From NCBI GenBank assembly GCA_963575645.1, contig OY754464.1, positions 77,474,948-77,538,947 of the forward strand: a DNA stretch of 64,000 nt, in the 5' to 3' direction. The notes beneath the pieces were generated by a model, which made no database searches, had not been told where the DNA came from, and saw nothing but the letters and a program-made list of their open reading frames with translations. Positions 22,115 through 33,451 of this stretch are shown here, in pieces. Source of the stretch: Xanthostigma xanthostigma (lineage: Eukaryota > Arthropoda > Insecta > Raphidioptera > Raphidiidae). Position 1 is the first letter of the stretch; the number at the start of each line of letters is the position of its first letter. The translations under genes were made by a program, and so were the position numbers.

Positions 22115-23395
22115 AAAACTGAACGTGTATGTCCGCCCCAATTTCTACAAACCAACGATGCATAGGGTTTTCAGTTTTTCGGGGTTCCGTACATGCGATG
22201 AAAAAAAAACACTCTCGTGTCTGTTCGTCTGTCATAGCTTATTTTCCCGAATCTACTGGACCTTTTAATTTGGTACATACATAGAGTTAGATGAATTTTC
22301 ATAAGGTTACATAAGAAAATATTCGAGAAAAACGTTTCGATTTTTTAATTAAACACACAGTAGGTAATATTTATTTTTTATAGTACTCCACGCGTGTAAA
22401 TATTTATAGCAATTATTATTATTTGTTTAATTAATAAATCGATAACATTGTTCTCGAATATTTTCTTATGTAAGCTTATGAAAATTTAACATGAATTTAT
22501 ATACAGAAAAACGAGATTTCGAAAAGGTAAAAAATATAGTTTTTGTCATTTAAAAAAATTGCAAGTATACTTCCGGTTGAGTTTGAAGTAATCGGCAAAG
22601 TGCGAATCGGACTCACGCATCGAGGGTTCCGTACAGATTTGTAGGTATGTAAACAGTTCGTCTATCACAGGAATCGAGTCTCGAAAATTTTTCCCGCTTA
22701 GCCGTTGAAAAACTATTGTCCCCATACGTCGACAAACATGGCGGTCAGTTTGCCAACTAAGCGTGTAATTGCAATGAGTTCAGATGGACTACTGAACCAT
22801 ATTGTACCTCGTGGATATATCTGATAGCCTGGTTGTCGTACCGTGTTGTGTGCGAGAGTTGCTGTATAAACGCACTGGTAGCGGACACTTATTTTGTATT
22901 AGAACTGTTGTACGTGCGTAGTATGTTGTCGCAGTTTAAATTTTTTTTGTGACGTAACTACAAATTTACGGTTTTAGGATTTTACCCTTTACTTGTGCTA
23001 TAAGACATTGCTTCTTGCACCGTGGCGAAGCCGGGTTGAGCAACGACTATAGTCTATAGACCGAAACCTTCTTCAAGAAATAAGCCATAGAATGGTAAAA
23101 ATCGCAGTCTAATCCGTTCAGCAGTTCTCTAAATATAGCTAGCACAAAAAAATCTTTTTGCCCGACTCCGCGATAGCAAAGACAGGGTTTTATGTTTTCA
23201 TGCACGCGCTGGTGCTATAATTCCGTCGATCACTGAGCATGATCAAAAGTTTTCCATGTTTGATGTAATTTTGATGATACCTTATGTAGTCAAGGTGACG
23301 TCAGGCGTGGAGGCGGAGCCGATGTGACGTCGTCAGGTGAAACAAACTGAAATGTTTCATTACACCCACCACGCCACCAAACATATACCTTATAG
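22115..23395. other. intergenic, no recognised gene
   Basis: It holds a pair of inverted segments (ACATAAGAAAATATTCGAGA near 22310 and its complement near 22450). It also has GC-richer non-coding patches near 22600-23350. No protein family match. Confidence 0.4.
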
Positions 23396-24436
23396 TAGTG
23401 ATGTGTCCACATGACTCTTTATTGGGAGCTGGCTCCGTGCGCTCCGCTCACTAAAAAGAGTCGCTCAGAGCGAGTCGTTCAAAGGAGCGACACTAGACAG
23501 TACGCACTAAACAAGAGTGCAGACTGCAGAGGTGTGAACTGTCATCATACATGCTCAGGAGTCATGTAGCATTACATAATGCACGGCACAATACACACAC
23601 TCAGCTCTGAGCTCATTTTAATATGATTCTGATCTTATATTATTCGCATTTCGGATAAACTATAAAGTATAATAAAAGCTTAAGAGTATTCGTCCCTGCA
23701 AATATCCCCTGCACCCTTCATCTTAAATCTTTTCCCCTCGCCTAAAAACGGTTCGCGCTCTCCCGACGCTAATTTTAAAGCTAGAGGGTTCTGGTAAACG
23801 CCAAATGAAAGACAAAGAATCAGACTACAGATCCTTCAGGCGAATTTTTTGAAAAAAAATTCCTGAAAGAACTTACAACCTTTTGAAAAAAATAATAAGT
23901 TACGTAATATTTCACACGTAGGCGAAACTGTTTTTCAAAAAATTCGCCTGAAGGATCTGTAGTCTGATTCTTTGTCTTTCATTTGGCGTTTACCAGAACC
24001 CTCTAGCTTTAAAAATAGCGTCGGGAGAGCGCGAACCATTTTTAGGCGAGGGGAAAAGATTTGAGATGAAGGGTGCAGGGGGTATTTGCAGGGACGAATA
24101 CTCTTAACAATAATAATGTTCATTGTTACAATATTATATATTTGTCAACGACGTCAACGTGAATGGTTTAAGACAGTTTAAGTCACTGTTAAGCTTAGTA
24201 CTATTATACTAGTGTGTCATTCAACATTAAATGACTTCGTACGTGCAAAATTAACGTGTGCCTCTGTGACATGTGCTGTGTGCGCTCTGTAAATGTGCGA
24301 ATGCAACAGTACAAGACGGCTTAGCACAGAGCAAGGGCGTTCGGAGTAAGTCATTCACAAAAAAAGAGTGACTGGCTCCGCTCCGAGAAAAGAGTCGTTC
24401 ATTATGAACGACTCGCTCAGGAGCGACACATCACTA
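23396..24436. mobile_element. element with TAGTGATGTGTC ends and an internal foldback
   Basis: The ends TAGTGATGTGTC and GACACATCACTA are complements, related to but distinct from the TAGTGATGTGCCGG family. The subterminal regions repeat GAGTCGCTCAGAGCGAGTCG-like motifs. The 8-base flanks do not match, so the ends may come from a rearranged copy. A foldback (23681-24108) occupies the centre. A truncated relative is at 41330-41594. Confidence 0.6.
23681..24108. repeat. foldback, arms about 170 bp
   Basis: AAGAGTATTCGTCCCTGCAA and AATTCGCCTGAAGGATCTG recur as reverse complements. The spacer is about 80 bases. Confidence 0.88.
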
Positions 24437-24789
24437 TTGTACAAAACCGCCGCGCTGTGCATACGGTTGGGGTTATCTCTGACGGTTGTACAGAACCTGT
24501 GGACGTAATCGCGTCGTGTGTCCGTAGTTCGGTTGACAGTTCAAATCCGAACGCGGGTCGTATACGTTGGTCTCATTGAAACGTAGTGTTAGATCGAAAA
24601 CTGACGTTTAATCGTTTCTTTCATAATATTTAAATAGTCATTTATATACAATTCCTTCAACTTTCAAACGTTCTCTAAATTTTCGACTGAAATCTGTGAT
24701 ATTTTATAAAACGAATTTTTAATCGTGCGTAAATATTGGAATTAATGTACTTAGTACAAATGTGTGAGTGTAAATAAATTAATTTACTT
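24437..24789 (+). promoter_or_regulatory. upstream region and probable 5' leader of the ZNF474-like gene
   Basis: GC-richer than surrounding DNA near 24440-24600, then AT-rich up to the start codon. An in-frame TAA at 24775-24777 precedes the first ATG. No TATA box can be assigned with confidence. Confidence 0.35.
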
Positions 24790-26007
24790 ATGCAGTGGTT
24801 AAATCGACTTGAATCTCCGACAATAATTGAGCAGCATAAGTTTCGAAGAAAGCCTTTTCTTGTGTTGCCGTTGCTGGACAACGTAACACTTGACAATAGT
24901 AAAAAAACAAATTGTAAATTTCGCCCGTCGCCCTGGTCACGAACTCCCAGTCCCATGGGTTTGAAACTAGTGACAAACGGTAATAGGGGCAGTACCAAAA
25001 TGTCAGACGTGAACGATGGCGTTTTGACGTGGCCGCCAAAAGTTAAAAAGCGAACCAAAAACAATCCAGGCGATAAGGTTATGCTTGAAAGGCCGCGTAC
25101 AGCCACTCTGGATAAACCGAAATTATTGGACATCAGTTACATAGAACAGATAGACATGTCTTTGGTACGTAAAGAATTTCTGACAATAACGAATTTATGT
25201 AAAATTCCTGTACGTACGAACATTATTGACGATTCAAATTCAACGGTAGCAACAAATATTGCAGATAAATCGTCACCTGTTATTAGACATGCGCAATCAA
25301 AATACAAGGTACGAAATAGCACTGTTAAGAAACGTTCGAAAAGGAATGTTACCTCCAGCGAACGTAGTTCAGAAGATGATAGCAGTAGTGTCATCGTTGC
25401 AAAGCCGAAACGAAACGCTACAAAGGTGAAGATTTGTTCTTTAATCGACAACAAACGAAAAACCATTTCCCCGCTAACAAAGAGTGACAGTAACAATAAT
25501 AGCGCCGATGAAAGTTTAAAAACGCCGAGAGCAAGAAAGTCCGTAAACAAGGAGAAGGTTTTGAACGATTTAAATCGCAAAGACGTCGACGTCTTTTTGA
25601 GTGCCGGTTCGTCAGAGAGTCAAATAGCGTTTCCGGAACCTTGTAGAACGTGCGGAAGACCAGACCAGCCCGAAAGATTCCATAGCCATCCGGTACCGCC
25701 GTTGAAAGCGTCTGATAAACAAGCGTTCTCCAATTCATCAAGAAATTCAGTTACCGGGAAGACAACCGTCCAGAAACCTGTTCCTATTAAGTATAGATCA
25801 CGACGCGCGATTGTTAACGGAAATAATACGAAAAATTTAAGAGTTGTGTCGGAAGGAAAGAATTCTGTTCCCGGTACACCGTCATTAAGTCCCATGGAAA
25901 CGCAGGAAAGACCTAAATCAAATTCGAGACGTTTGAGAACCTGTTATTTATGTGGAAGAGAATTTGGAACTGCTTCCTTGCCACTCCATGAGCCTAAATG
26001 TTTAGAG
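24790..26007 (+). CDS. ZNF474: ZNF474-like C2HC zinc-finger protein, exon 1
   Basis: The exon encodes 406 codons from ATG, the first in-frame ATG after an upstream stop, to TTAGAG|GTAAGT. It is the first of five coding exons (24790-26007, 38338-38454, 56150-56257, 56913-57147, 58367-58621) that join in phase. The N-terminal 270 residues are basic, Ser/Lys-rich and look disordered. Then come a degenerate CxxC finger (EPCRTCGRPDQPERFHSHPV) and the first full C2HC finger, [23 protein letters not shown]474/ZC2HC1-type proteins repeat this C-x2-C-x12-H-x3-C module; their molecular role is poorly known. The finger is completed by KW at the start of exon 2. Confidence 0.88.
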
Positions 26008-27005
26008 GTAAGTGTCCCATGCCCATATTCACCAAACACTATTAAAGATACAAGTTATTAATCTTGGTACTTTATTCGTTAGAATAAAATTTACTTGCAA
26101 TTCACCGAGCAAATTATCAGGTAGAAAAGTTAGGTAAAGAATAAATATACACTACACTATACTCCTTGCTTTTTTTGTTGCATTTTTTGAAGTTCACCCA
26201 AAAATCCGACCGATGGCGTTAGTTTAAACGTCAAAAAAAAGTTTCACAAAATAATAATGTTTTATCCTAACCCAAATGCACACAAAACTTTCACTACTTT
26301 AATGTTTTACAGCTATACACTTCACAAAAGGTTAATAAACAACACAAATAAATTTACAAGAGCAAACTGTAGATACAATAATCTACGTTTATAGGTCAGG
26401 TATTATGATCTATGTGGCGGTCATTATTATTTTATCAGGCGAATAAAAATTTATACCCTCGAAGTAAGACAGAATAGATTTATACCTGCAGTAAACACAA
26501 ATTATGGTTGGTGAATTATTGCTATTTATTCGGAGGAATGCCTAAAGAACAAATCTAAAGCTTTATTAGGTATCTAAGGTTGATAAAAGATATAATTGCA
26601 AGATTAAGGAAAAAAGTGGTAGAGATAGCGAGATTTAACTGTAACACGCGTCATATCGTTACAATTAAAGTTAACAACAGACGAATTGTAGATTATAGAC
26701 GCTAAACGATTCTATATGTGTTTTTCCCACTGCATATAACAGCATTTTTCATTATTCTGATAACACGAACGTGTTCCTTATAATATGTTGTTATTTTTAT
26801 CTTGGTTTATACACGCATTTTATAAAAAAGTGCTTTTTTGTAAATATAGAAATGTTGGTAAATTATTAAAATATCGAGCGAAATTAAACCAGGTACCTTG
26901 AACTGCTTAATGGAGTTTGCATTAACAGGGCTGGATCGATTGTTTTAATTTGTATAATATACCTATACTAGTGTGACCTGTGCGAATTATTCGTACTAAA
27001 TAAGT
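26008..27005 (+). other. ZNF474-like intron 1, first part, nothing recognised
   Basis: AT-rich intronic sequence. No coding exon or repeat boundary is recognised. Confidence 0.4.
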
Positions 27006-27567
27006 ATAATAATTATCACTTTACAAAATTATTTTTTAAATATGATTGCAGGTATTCAATTCGTTTCTAATTTTGCACACTGCTTATAACGTTCTTCTTT
27101 TTGTTGTATTACAATATGAAGCTCAGATGACAGATCGAAGAAATATTTTACTAAAATTGTCATATACAGGCGCAAGTAGCAAAAGCGTTGAGCTAAGCCG
27201 TCAGATGGCATCATGCAGCATTGCTGTGACGTTGTTCAGCGTTGCTCGCTGTTTCAAAATTAAAGCCGTCACATGGCAGTATGCAGTATTGTGTCTGGTG
27301 TATTACAATATGATGGTCAGATGACAGATCGGAGTGTTGACGTTGTTTCAAAATTAAAACCGTCAGATGGCAGACGTTGTTCAGCGTTGCTGTATTTTAA
27401 TTAATTTACAAAAACAAAAGCAATAATAAATTTTTTTAGTTGTCGATGTCAGTAGAGCAAGCAATTATCTGTAAAATGATATATAGGTAATTTATGTGGA
27501 GAAATTGTGAGGTTTTTTCTAAAAAGGGAGGCAAACATCTTAACCTTAACGTATTAATATATAATAT
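27006..27567 (+). repeat. 560-bp dispersed repeat, copy 1
   Basis: Nearly identical to 57787-58347 in the same gene and orientation. Shared landmarks are TAATAATTATCACTTTACAA, GATGGCATCATGCAGCATTG and TTGTCGATGTCAGTAGAGCA. The interior repeats CAGATGGCAG-type segments. The open frames in both copies arise from the repeat and are not genes. Confidence 0.85.
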
Positions 27568-27581
27568 GATTTTGACTATTT

Positions 27582-28135
27582 TTAAACGCTTTATATTAGC
27601 TTGGGTTGTAAGTAACTATGTATGTATGTATGTAACTAACTACCGTAACGGAATCTTTGAGCATAATTTTCACCAATTTCCCGAAGTCTGATTAATTTGA
27701 AACTTTGCATACGTATCAAGGACCGATGACAATGCAATAATTTGATAACAGTTTCCCATTATCCTTATTAGGACCCCCAGGATTAATAAATTCTTTTATA
27801 GATCCTCTGTAGTAAACGCTTTATTTTCACCAATTTCCCGAAGTCTGATTAATTTGAAACTTTGCATACGTATCAAGGACCGATGACAATGCAATAATTT
27901 GATAACAGTTTCCCATTATCCTTATTATTAAACGCTTTATATTAGTTTGGGTTGTAACTATGTATGTATGTCCGTAACGGAATCTTTGAGCATAATTTTC
28001 ACCAATTTACCGAAGTCTGATTAATTTGAAACTTTGCATACGTATCAAGGACCGATGACAATGCAATAATTTGATAACAGTTTCCCATTATCCTTATTAG
28101 GACCCCCAGGATTAATAAATTCTTTTATAGATCCT
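27582..28135 (+). repeat. three-copy direct repeat
   Basis: Three copies (about 27650-27800, 27821-27930 and 27980-28135) share TTGAAACTTTGCATACGTAT and CAATGCAATAATTTGATAAC. The first and third also share GGACCCCCAGGATTAATAAA. A TATG microsatellite lies at about 27617-27636. Confidence 0.85.
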
Positions 28136-28156
28136 CACTAAAAAGTGAAAAATAAA

Positions 28157-28366
28157 ATATAGTTTAAAAAAAACTAAAAAACACGCTTTATATCGGACTA
28201 AAAAGTAAAAAATAATTGTTTTAAAATAAGCTTAAAAAGCGTTGGGCGCTCGATGTACGAAAATGTGGAACAAAGCGCCCCACGCTTTTTAAGCTTATTT
28301 TAAAACAATTATTTTTTACTTTTTAGTCCGATATAAAGCGTGTTTTTTAGTTTTTTTTAAACTATA
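28157..28366. repeat. foldback with ACTAAAAAGTAAAAAATAAT core stem
   Basis: The outer stem holds AAAAAACACGCTTTATATCG, the middle stem ACTAAAAAGTAAAAAATAAT and the inner stem AATAAGCTTAAAAAGCG, around a loop of about 40 bases. The middle stem is shared with the foldback at 54430-54652. Confidence 0.85.
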
Positions 28367-28673
28367 TTTTTTTCATCTATTTCTTAGCTATACAATTTGT
28401 AAAAAATACGAGAATTATACTGTGCGAACAGCGTTTCACAGACATAAGGCATTTATTTAAGAAAGGTCATTTGTGTCAGGCAAGGATGCATGATTTCGTT
28501 TCGGGGGGGAGGGGTCAATTTTTGTGTTTTATTTTACCTATCTTACAGAAAATTTGTTCTAAACAAAAATTTTGGGGTCCAGTACAATAACTCGATGTGC
28601 CCAAATTTTGACTTTTTTTAGAGTCATATATCGACGCTGATGACCTCAGTTGTTTAGCGTCTATATTCTACTA

Positions 28674-28698
28674 TCCTCTCTCTCTCTCTCTCTCTCAT
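28674..28698. repeat. (TC)n microsatellite
   Basis: About twelve TC units. Confidence 0.9.
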
Positions 28699-29059
28699 CT
28701 AATAATGAAAGGTATGTAGTAATAATTAAAACGAATTGATAGCCACACAAATTTATAAAATATACGGCCAACAATTTTGTATTATTACGTAGTAACAATT
28801 GAGTAATAAAAAAATCACACACTGTGAAATTATACTTGACATTACGTAAATAAAACAATAAACTTGTTATAAATAAAATAAGTATCCGGGAAATAATCTT
28901 CTGTAAAATTCCGATTTTAAAATCAGGTTGTGTTCTACTAAATTTATAGATGTAACGAACATTCGGTATTCTATGTACCTAATAGAATCTTTCAAATTAA
29001 TTTTAGATGTTTGAATAATTTAAAATTTTGCATAAGTATTATTCTTATTCGTCCGAGTG

Positions 29060-29575
29060 CGAAATATTGTTTATTCAACACGCGTGAGTAATATATAATT
29101 TCGGGGCCCTGCTAAATTCGGGAGAAATAATAAATTACTCCATGTTGACGCGTAGAGTGCTAATAACGAGCCGTACTGTACGATAATGGATTTTCTGGAC
29201 CAATAGGAACGCAGTAACGAGCGGAAGCCGTACAATAATGAATAATAACTGCATAGTTTCTGGACCAATAGGAACGCGGTAGCGATTTGTATTAATGAAA
29301 ACAGCATCGCAATTCAGCGAAAGTCAGGGTCATCTTGTGCATCGAGGGCGGTGGGTACGTCAATCAATGAAGTGATTTATTATTTTTCCCTCTTTTATCA
29401 GGGCCCCGATTACATATTGCTCGTGCTAGTTGAATAAAGTATTATGTGCGACCATTGATCGAAGGAGAATATTCCACTCGCGTGTTACCGCACTCGCTAA
29501 GCTCGTGCGGCAAATTTCACGCTCATGGAATCTTCTCCTTCTCTCACTAGTCGCACAATATACTATTACTATTCG
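29060..29575. repeat. left module of a 2-kb inverted repeat
   Basis: It is the reverse complement of 30605-31110. Edges include TTATTCAACACGCGTGAGTA and GTGCGACCATTGATCGAAGG. Inside, GGGGCCCTG-type motifs near both edges form imperfect inverted ends, and a hairpin (GAAGGAGAATATTCC...GGAATCTTCTCCTTC) lies at 29455-29560. Confidence 0.85.
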
Positions 29576-29921
29576 GTTACAAAATATTAGTTCAAAATCA
29601 ATGCCCTATTATATAGAAAAAATCATCAAAATCGGTTCACAAATATTGGAGATATGAGGTAATATATTATATAAGAAAACATCTTTTTTGAAGTCAGTTA
29701 TAAACCGATTTTAAAAGGAATTATATGGGATCAAACCGTAAATATTCTGAACATAAACAGATGTCGAATTGATAACCTCTTTTTTATCATTTAGCTATGT
29801 GCGTATAGGAAATTGAATTTCAATGCAGTTTAATCGATATTATCTTAAAAGAATTGAAAATATCTGATCCTGATACCTATGTGAGTCTAGGCCTTACAAT
29901 TAAGATTATTATCTATAGTCT

Positions 29922-30014
29922 ATACTAATATATAAAGCTGAAGAGTTTGTTTGTTTGGTTGAACGCGCCCCCATTCATTCTTTTGCACCCGGGTGAAACC
30001 GGGCGGGACCGCTA
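29922..30014 (-). mobile_element. ACTAGCGG dispersed repeat, short internally deleted copy
   Basis: It runs from ACTAATATATAAAGCTGAAG to GAAACCGGGCGGGACCGC, the two edges of the 21513 and 57411 copies joined with most of the interior missing. Confidence 0.75.
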
Positions 30015-30479
30015 GTTAGTTATATGTTATTTTTAATAATTACAAATACATTTCCCGTTTTTTATTCAATTCCTTTGTCAACAATCAACATAAATAGTGA
30101 CATAAAAAACACTGCATGACATATGTTCATTGTAGAGTGGCATAAAATCTTTTTTTTTCTAATTATACGTCTATTTGCCATTTTTAAACTACGACACGTT
30201 CGTATTTGAATTGCTAATTCTTTTTAATTTAGGTACGTATGTAAAATGTCGTCAGTGGCGTACATACTTGAAGCAGGTGAATTTGAAATAGTGTGAAAAT
30301 TCAAGCCTTCCCAAATGAGTTGACGTTTTCAACCCTACTAGTGCGTATTTAGGGATTTATTATCTCTAAAAACGACTGGACTTAGTGACGCAAAATGTTA
30401 CTTCCGTGCATAAAAGAGCTTCCAAAAAGTTCAGTATTTCTGGGACTATATTATGAAAGTAGTCAAATCTTAGATTAAC

Positions 30480-31245
30480 GTGTGAATAGAACTGTTCAAA
30501 TAAATAAAATTGGCGACCAATTTCTTCAGACTGTATATTGACAAGAAATAAATTATAAAATTATAATTCAATAAATTACGTTATTTGAATCTTTTTCAGA
30601 AATAATCTAAAAATAGTATATTGTGCGACTAGTGAGAGAAGGAGAAGATTCCATGAGCGTAAAACACACGCGAGTGGAATATTCTCCTTCGATCAATAGT
30701 CGCACATAATACTTTATTCAACTAGCAGGAGTAATATGTAATCGGGGCCCTGATAAAAGAGGGAAAAATAATAAATCACTTCATTGATTGACGTACCACC
30801 GTCAGTGTATACACAAGATTGCCATGATTTCGCTGAATTGCGATGCTGTTTTCATATATGTAAGTATACAATACCGCCTACCACGTTCCTATTGGTCCAG
30901 AAGCTACTTGCAGTTTTTTTCATTATTTAGCGCTTGGGCTTGCTACTGAGTTTCTATTGGTCCAGAAAATTCATTATTACACTAGTGAAGTAATACATTA
31001 TTTCTCCCACGCCAGAAAATTCATTATTACACTATAGTGAAGTAATATATTATTTCTCCCACGTTTAGCAGGGCCCCGAAATTACATATTACTCACGCGT
31101 GTTGAATAAATATGTTTTAGATTATTTCTAAAGAATCCAAATCCCGATCGAAACGTAATTTATTGGATTATAATTTTATAGTTTATTTTTTGTTAATGTG
31201 CAGTCTGAAAAAATTGGTCGATAATTTTATTTATATGAAAGTAGT
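30480..31245. repeat. foldback whose centre carries the second inverted module
   Basis: The segment 30480-30605 is the complement of 31110-31245 (AATTATAAAATTATAATTCA-type and GACTGTATATTGACAAG). The 30605-31110 module between them pairs with 29060-29575. The module therefore appears to sit inside another foldback. Confidence 0.7.
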
Positions 31246-31249
31246 GTTA

Positions 31250-32050
31250 TCTATACAGTAATAATCAAATTAATTTATGTATAATATTTATAATTCATTA
31301 TTTATTATAACATTAACCAATAACTTTCGTTAAATGTATTAGGTAATAATTCATAAAAGCCATAACAAACGTGTTATTGCGAAAATTATAGTTAATTATT
31401 GCGTTATTAATATATATTCAGTCCATTGAATAAAATGTTGTTCAACACAAAATCAGATTTTTATTTCCTAAAAAATACATTATATACCAGACAAATAATG
31501 CAGATTATCCCTGTTACTAATTATTATCTTCCCAGGACATTGGGAAGTTATTGTAATGGGTTCGAAAATGTTCTACATATTTTTGTTTCATAAGGTCACT
31601 GCAGTATTTTTACACAATTTTTGAAAAAAATGTGTGTGTGTGTGTTTGTAATTGATACTGGCTTCGTTAGGGTACCAAAAAATTTTTTACAGCAGAAAAT
31701 TTGTATAAATTGAAACCAAACCTATTTCTTTCGTGGTACACTCTGAGATGGGGCAAGTAAAAAATTCGAGGCAATTGTGCGACGGGACAATTCAACTTCA
31801 AAAATGTTGACATTTGATCATAATAAAGAAAATAAAATTTCTGATATCGCGTGTGGTGACGCGGGTAATAGCTAGTATTCAATATGACATTTGCTATTCG
31901 TTGCCATGGTTACCTACATATGTTCCACGACATGTAAAAATTAATCAAAACATGCCGAACTAGTTTATTTCTGACAGATCCATAAAACAAAAGAGCGGCT
32001 GATTTTTTTTTCAAAATATTTCCGAAACTATAAAGTTTAGAAAAAAAATT
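31250..32050. other. intronic, no recognised feature
   Basis: AT-rich. A short GT microsatellite lies near 31631-31647. No coding match. Confidence 0.4.
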
Positions 32051-32074
32051 ACCGAAACTTTCTTGAAAAAAAAA

Positions 32075-32646
32075 TTGGTTGTCTGTAAAGTCGGTTTACG
32101 GACGATAGTTTTACGTGATAACGTATTCCGTAATTCTACATATAATAATTATAATAATTCGAATCTATGATATTGCATCTTTCGCTTCAAATTTAGGTTA
32201 ATTTTATTTATTTAAATTACTCACCATATAATATAATTGTTTTTTTTAACTTTCTTTCTTTCGTATTTTTTATTTTAAGTCTCAAAGATTAGCTGTCATA
32301 ATATTTATAAAACAATTGTTTCACTGTTTATAATATAAAATTCCAAAACCTACTTACAATATTTAAGTATTTTCATACGTCAAAAAATTGATTTTTATAA
32401 TGATAAAATTTGTAAGAAAACGATTTTTTCGAGAGATGAGACCTAGCTAAAACGATTTTTTGCCCCCCAAAATCCCTTTTCAGTAAATTTCATCCAAATC
32501 GTTAGGGCCGTTTTCGAGAAAAGCACGCACAGGGTCAGGCGGAACGTTACGCGTTAGGAACGTTACACTTTTTCGTGCATGCAGCCGGTGTTTTATCAAT
32601 TTATAAGATTGGTGATTCATCAATTTATAAGACGTTATCACGTCAA
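32075..32646 (-). mobile_element. GATAACG-family element, copy 5
   Basis: It runs from TTGGTTGTCTGTAAAGTCGG to GACGTTATCACGTCAA, full-length. The flanks are A runs. Confidence 0.88.
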
Positions 32647-32847
32647 AATAAATAGAATAATAAGCCGTCTGAAAAGTATACCATTATTATATAAAAATCA
32701 CCGTTATAGTATCTCTTCTGCGCATGCGCCGATTTCAATAGGGCTCTTCATATTTGCATACCAAACATCCTCCCAAAATTTGGTTTCAATCTGCTCATCC
32801 GTTTGACCAGTATCGTGTTCACAGACTAACAGACGCACAGAGTTTTT

Positions 32848-33451
32848 TTGACGTGATAACGTCTTATAAATTGATGAATCACCAATCTTATAAATTGATA
32901 AAACACCGGCTGCATGTTCGAAAAAGTGTAACGTAACGTTCGTAACGCATAACGTTCGTAACGCATAACGCGTAACGTTCCGCCTGACCCTGTGCGTGCT
33001 TTTCTCGAAAACGGCCCTAACGATTTGGATGAAATTTACTGAAAAGGGATTTTGGGGGGCAAAAAATCGTTTTAGCTAGGTCTCATCTCTCGAAAAAATC
33101 GTTTTCTTACAAATTTTATCATTATAAAAATCAATTTTTTGACGTATGAAAATACTTAAATATTGTAAGTAGGTTTTGGAATTTTATATTATAAACAGTG
33201 AAGCAATTGTTTTATAAATATTATGACAGCTAATCTTTGAGACTTAAAATAAATACGGAAGAATATATTATTTATTAAGAAATATTATATGGTGAGTATT
33301 TTAAATAAATAAAATTAACCTAAATTTGAAGCGAAAGATGCAATATCATAGATTCGAATTATTATAATTATTATATAAATTTAGGTTATGTATTACGGAT
33401 TACGTTATCACGTAAAACTATCGTCCGTAAACCGACTTTACAGACAACCAA
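32848..33451 (+). mobile_element. GATAACG-family element, copy 6
   Basis: It runs from TTGACGTGATAACGTC to ACAGACAACCAA, full-length, flanked by T runs. An internal expansion repeats CGTAACGCATAACGTT-like segments near 32935-32985. Confidence 0.88.

Noticed and set aside
23396..24436. Clean hAT insertion with 8-bp duplication
   Set aside because: The inverted ends are good, but the flanks CCTTATAG and TTGTACAA do not match, so a simple insertion cannot be claimed.
24675..25580. Long antisense open frames opposite ZNF474-like exon 1
   Set aside because: They mirror a real coding exon; composition follows the sense codons and no family signature is visible.
27046..27324. Open frame encoded twice (also 57831-58109)
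   Set aside because: Both lie inside the same dispersed repeat and the frame is only loosely kept; treated as repeat by-product.
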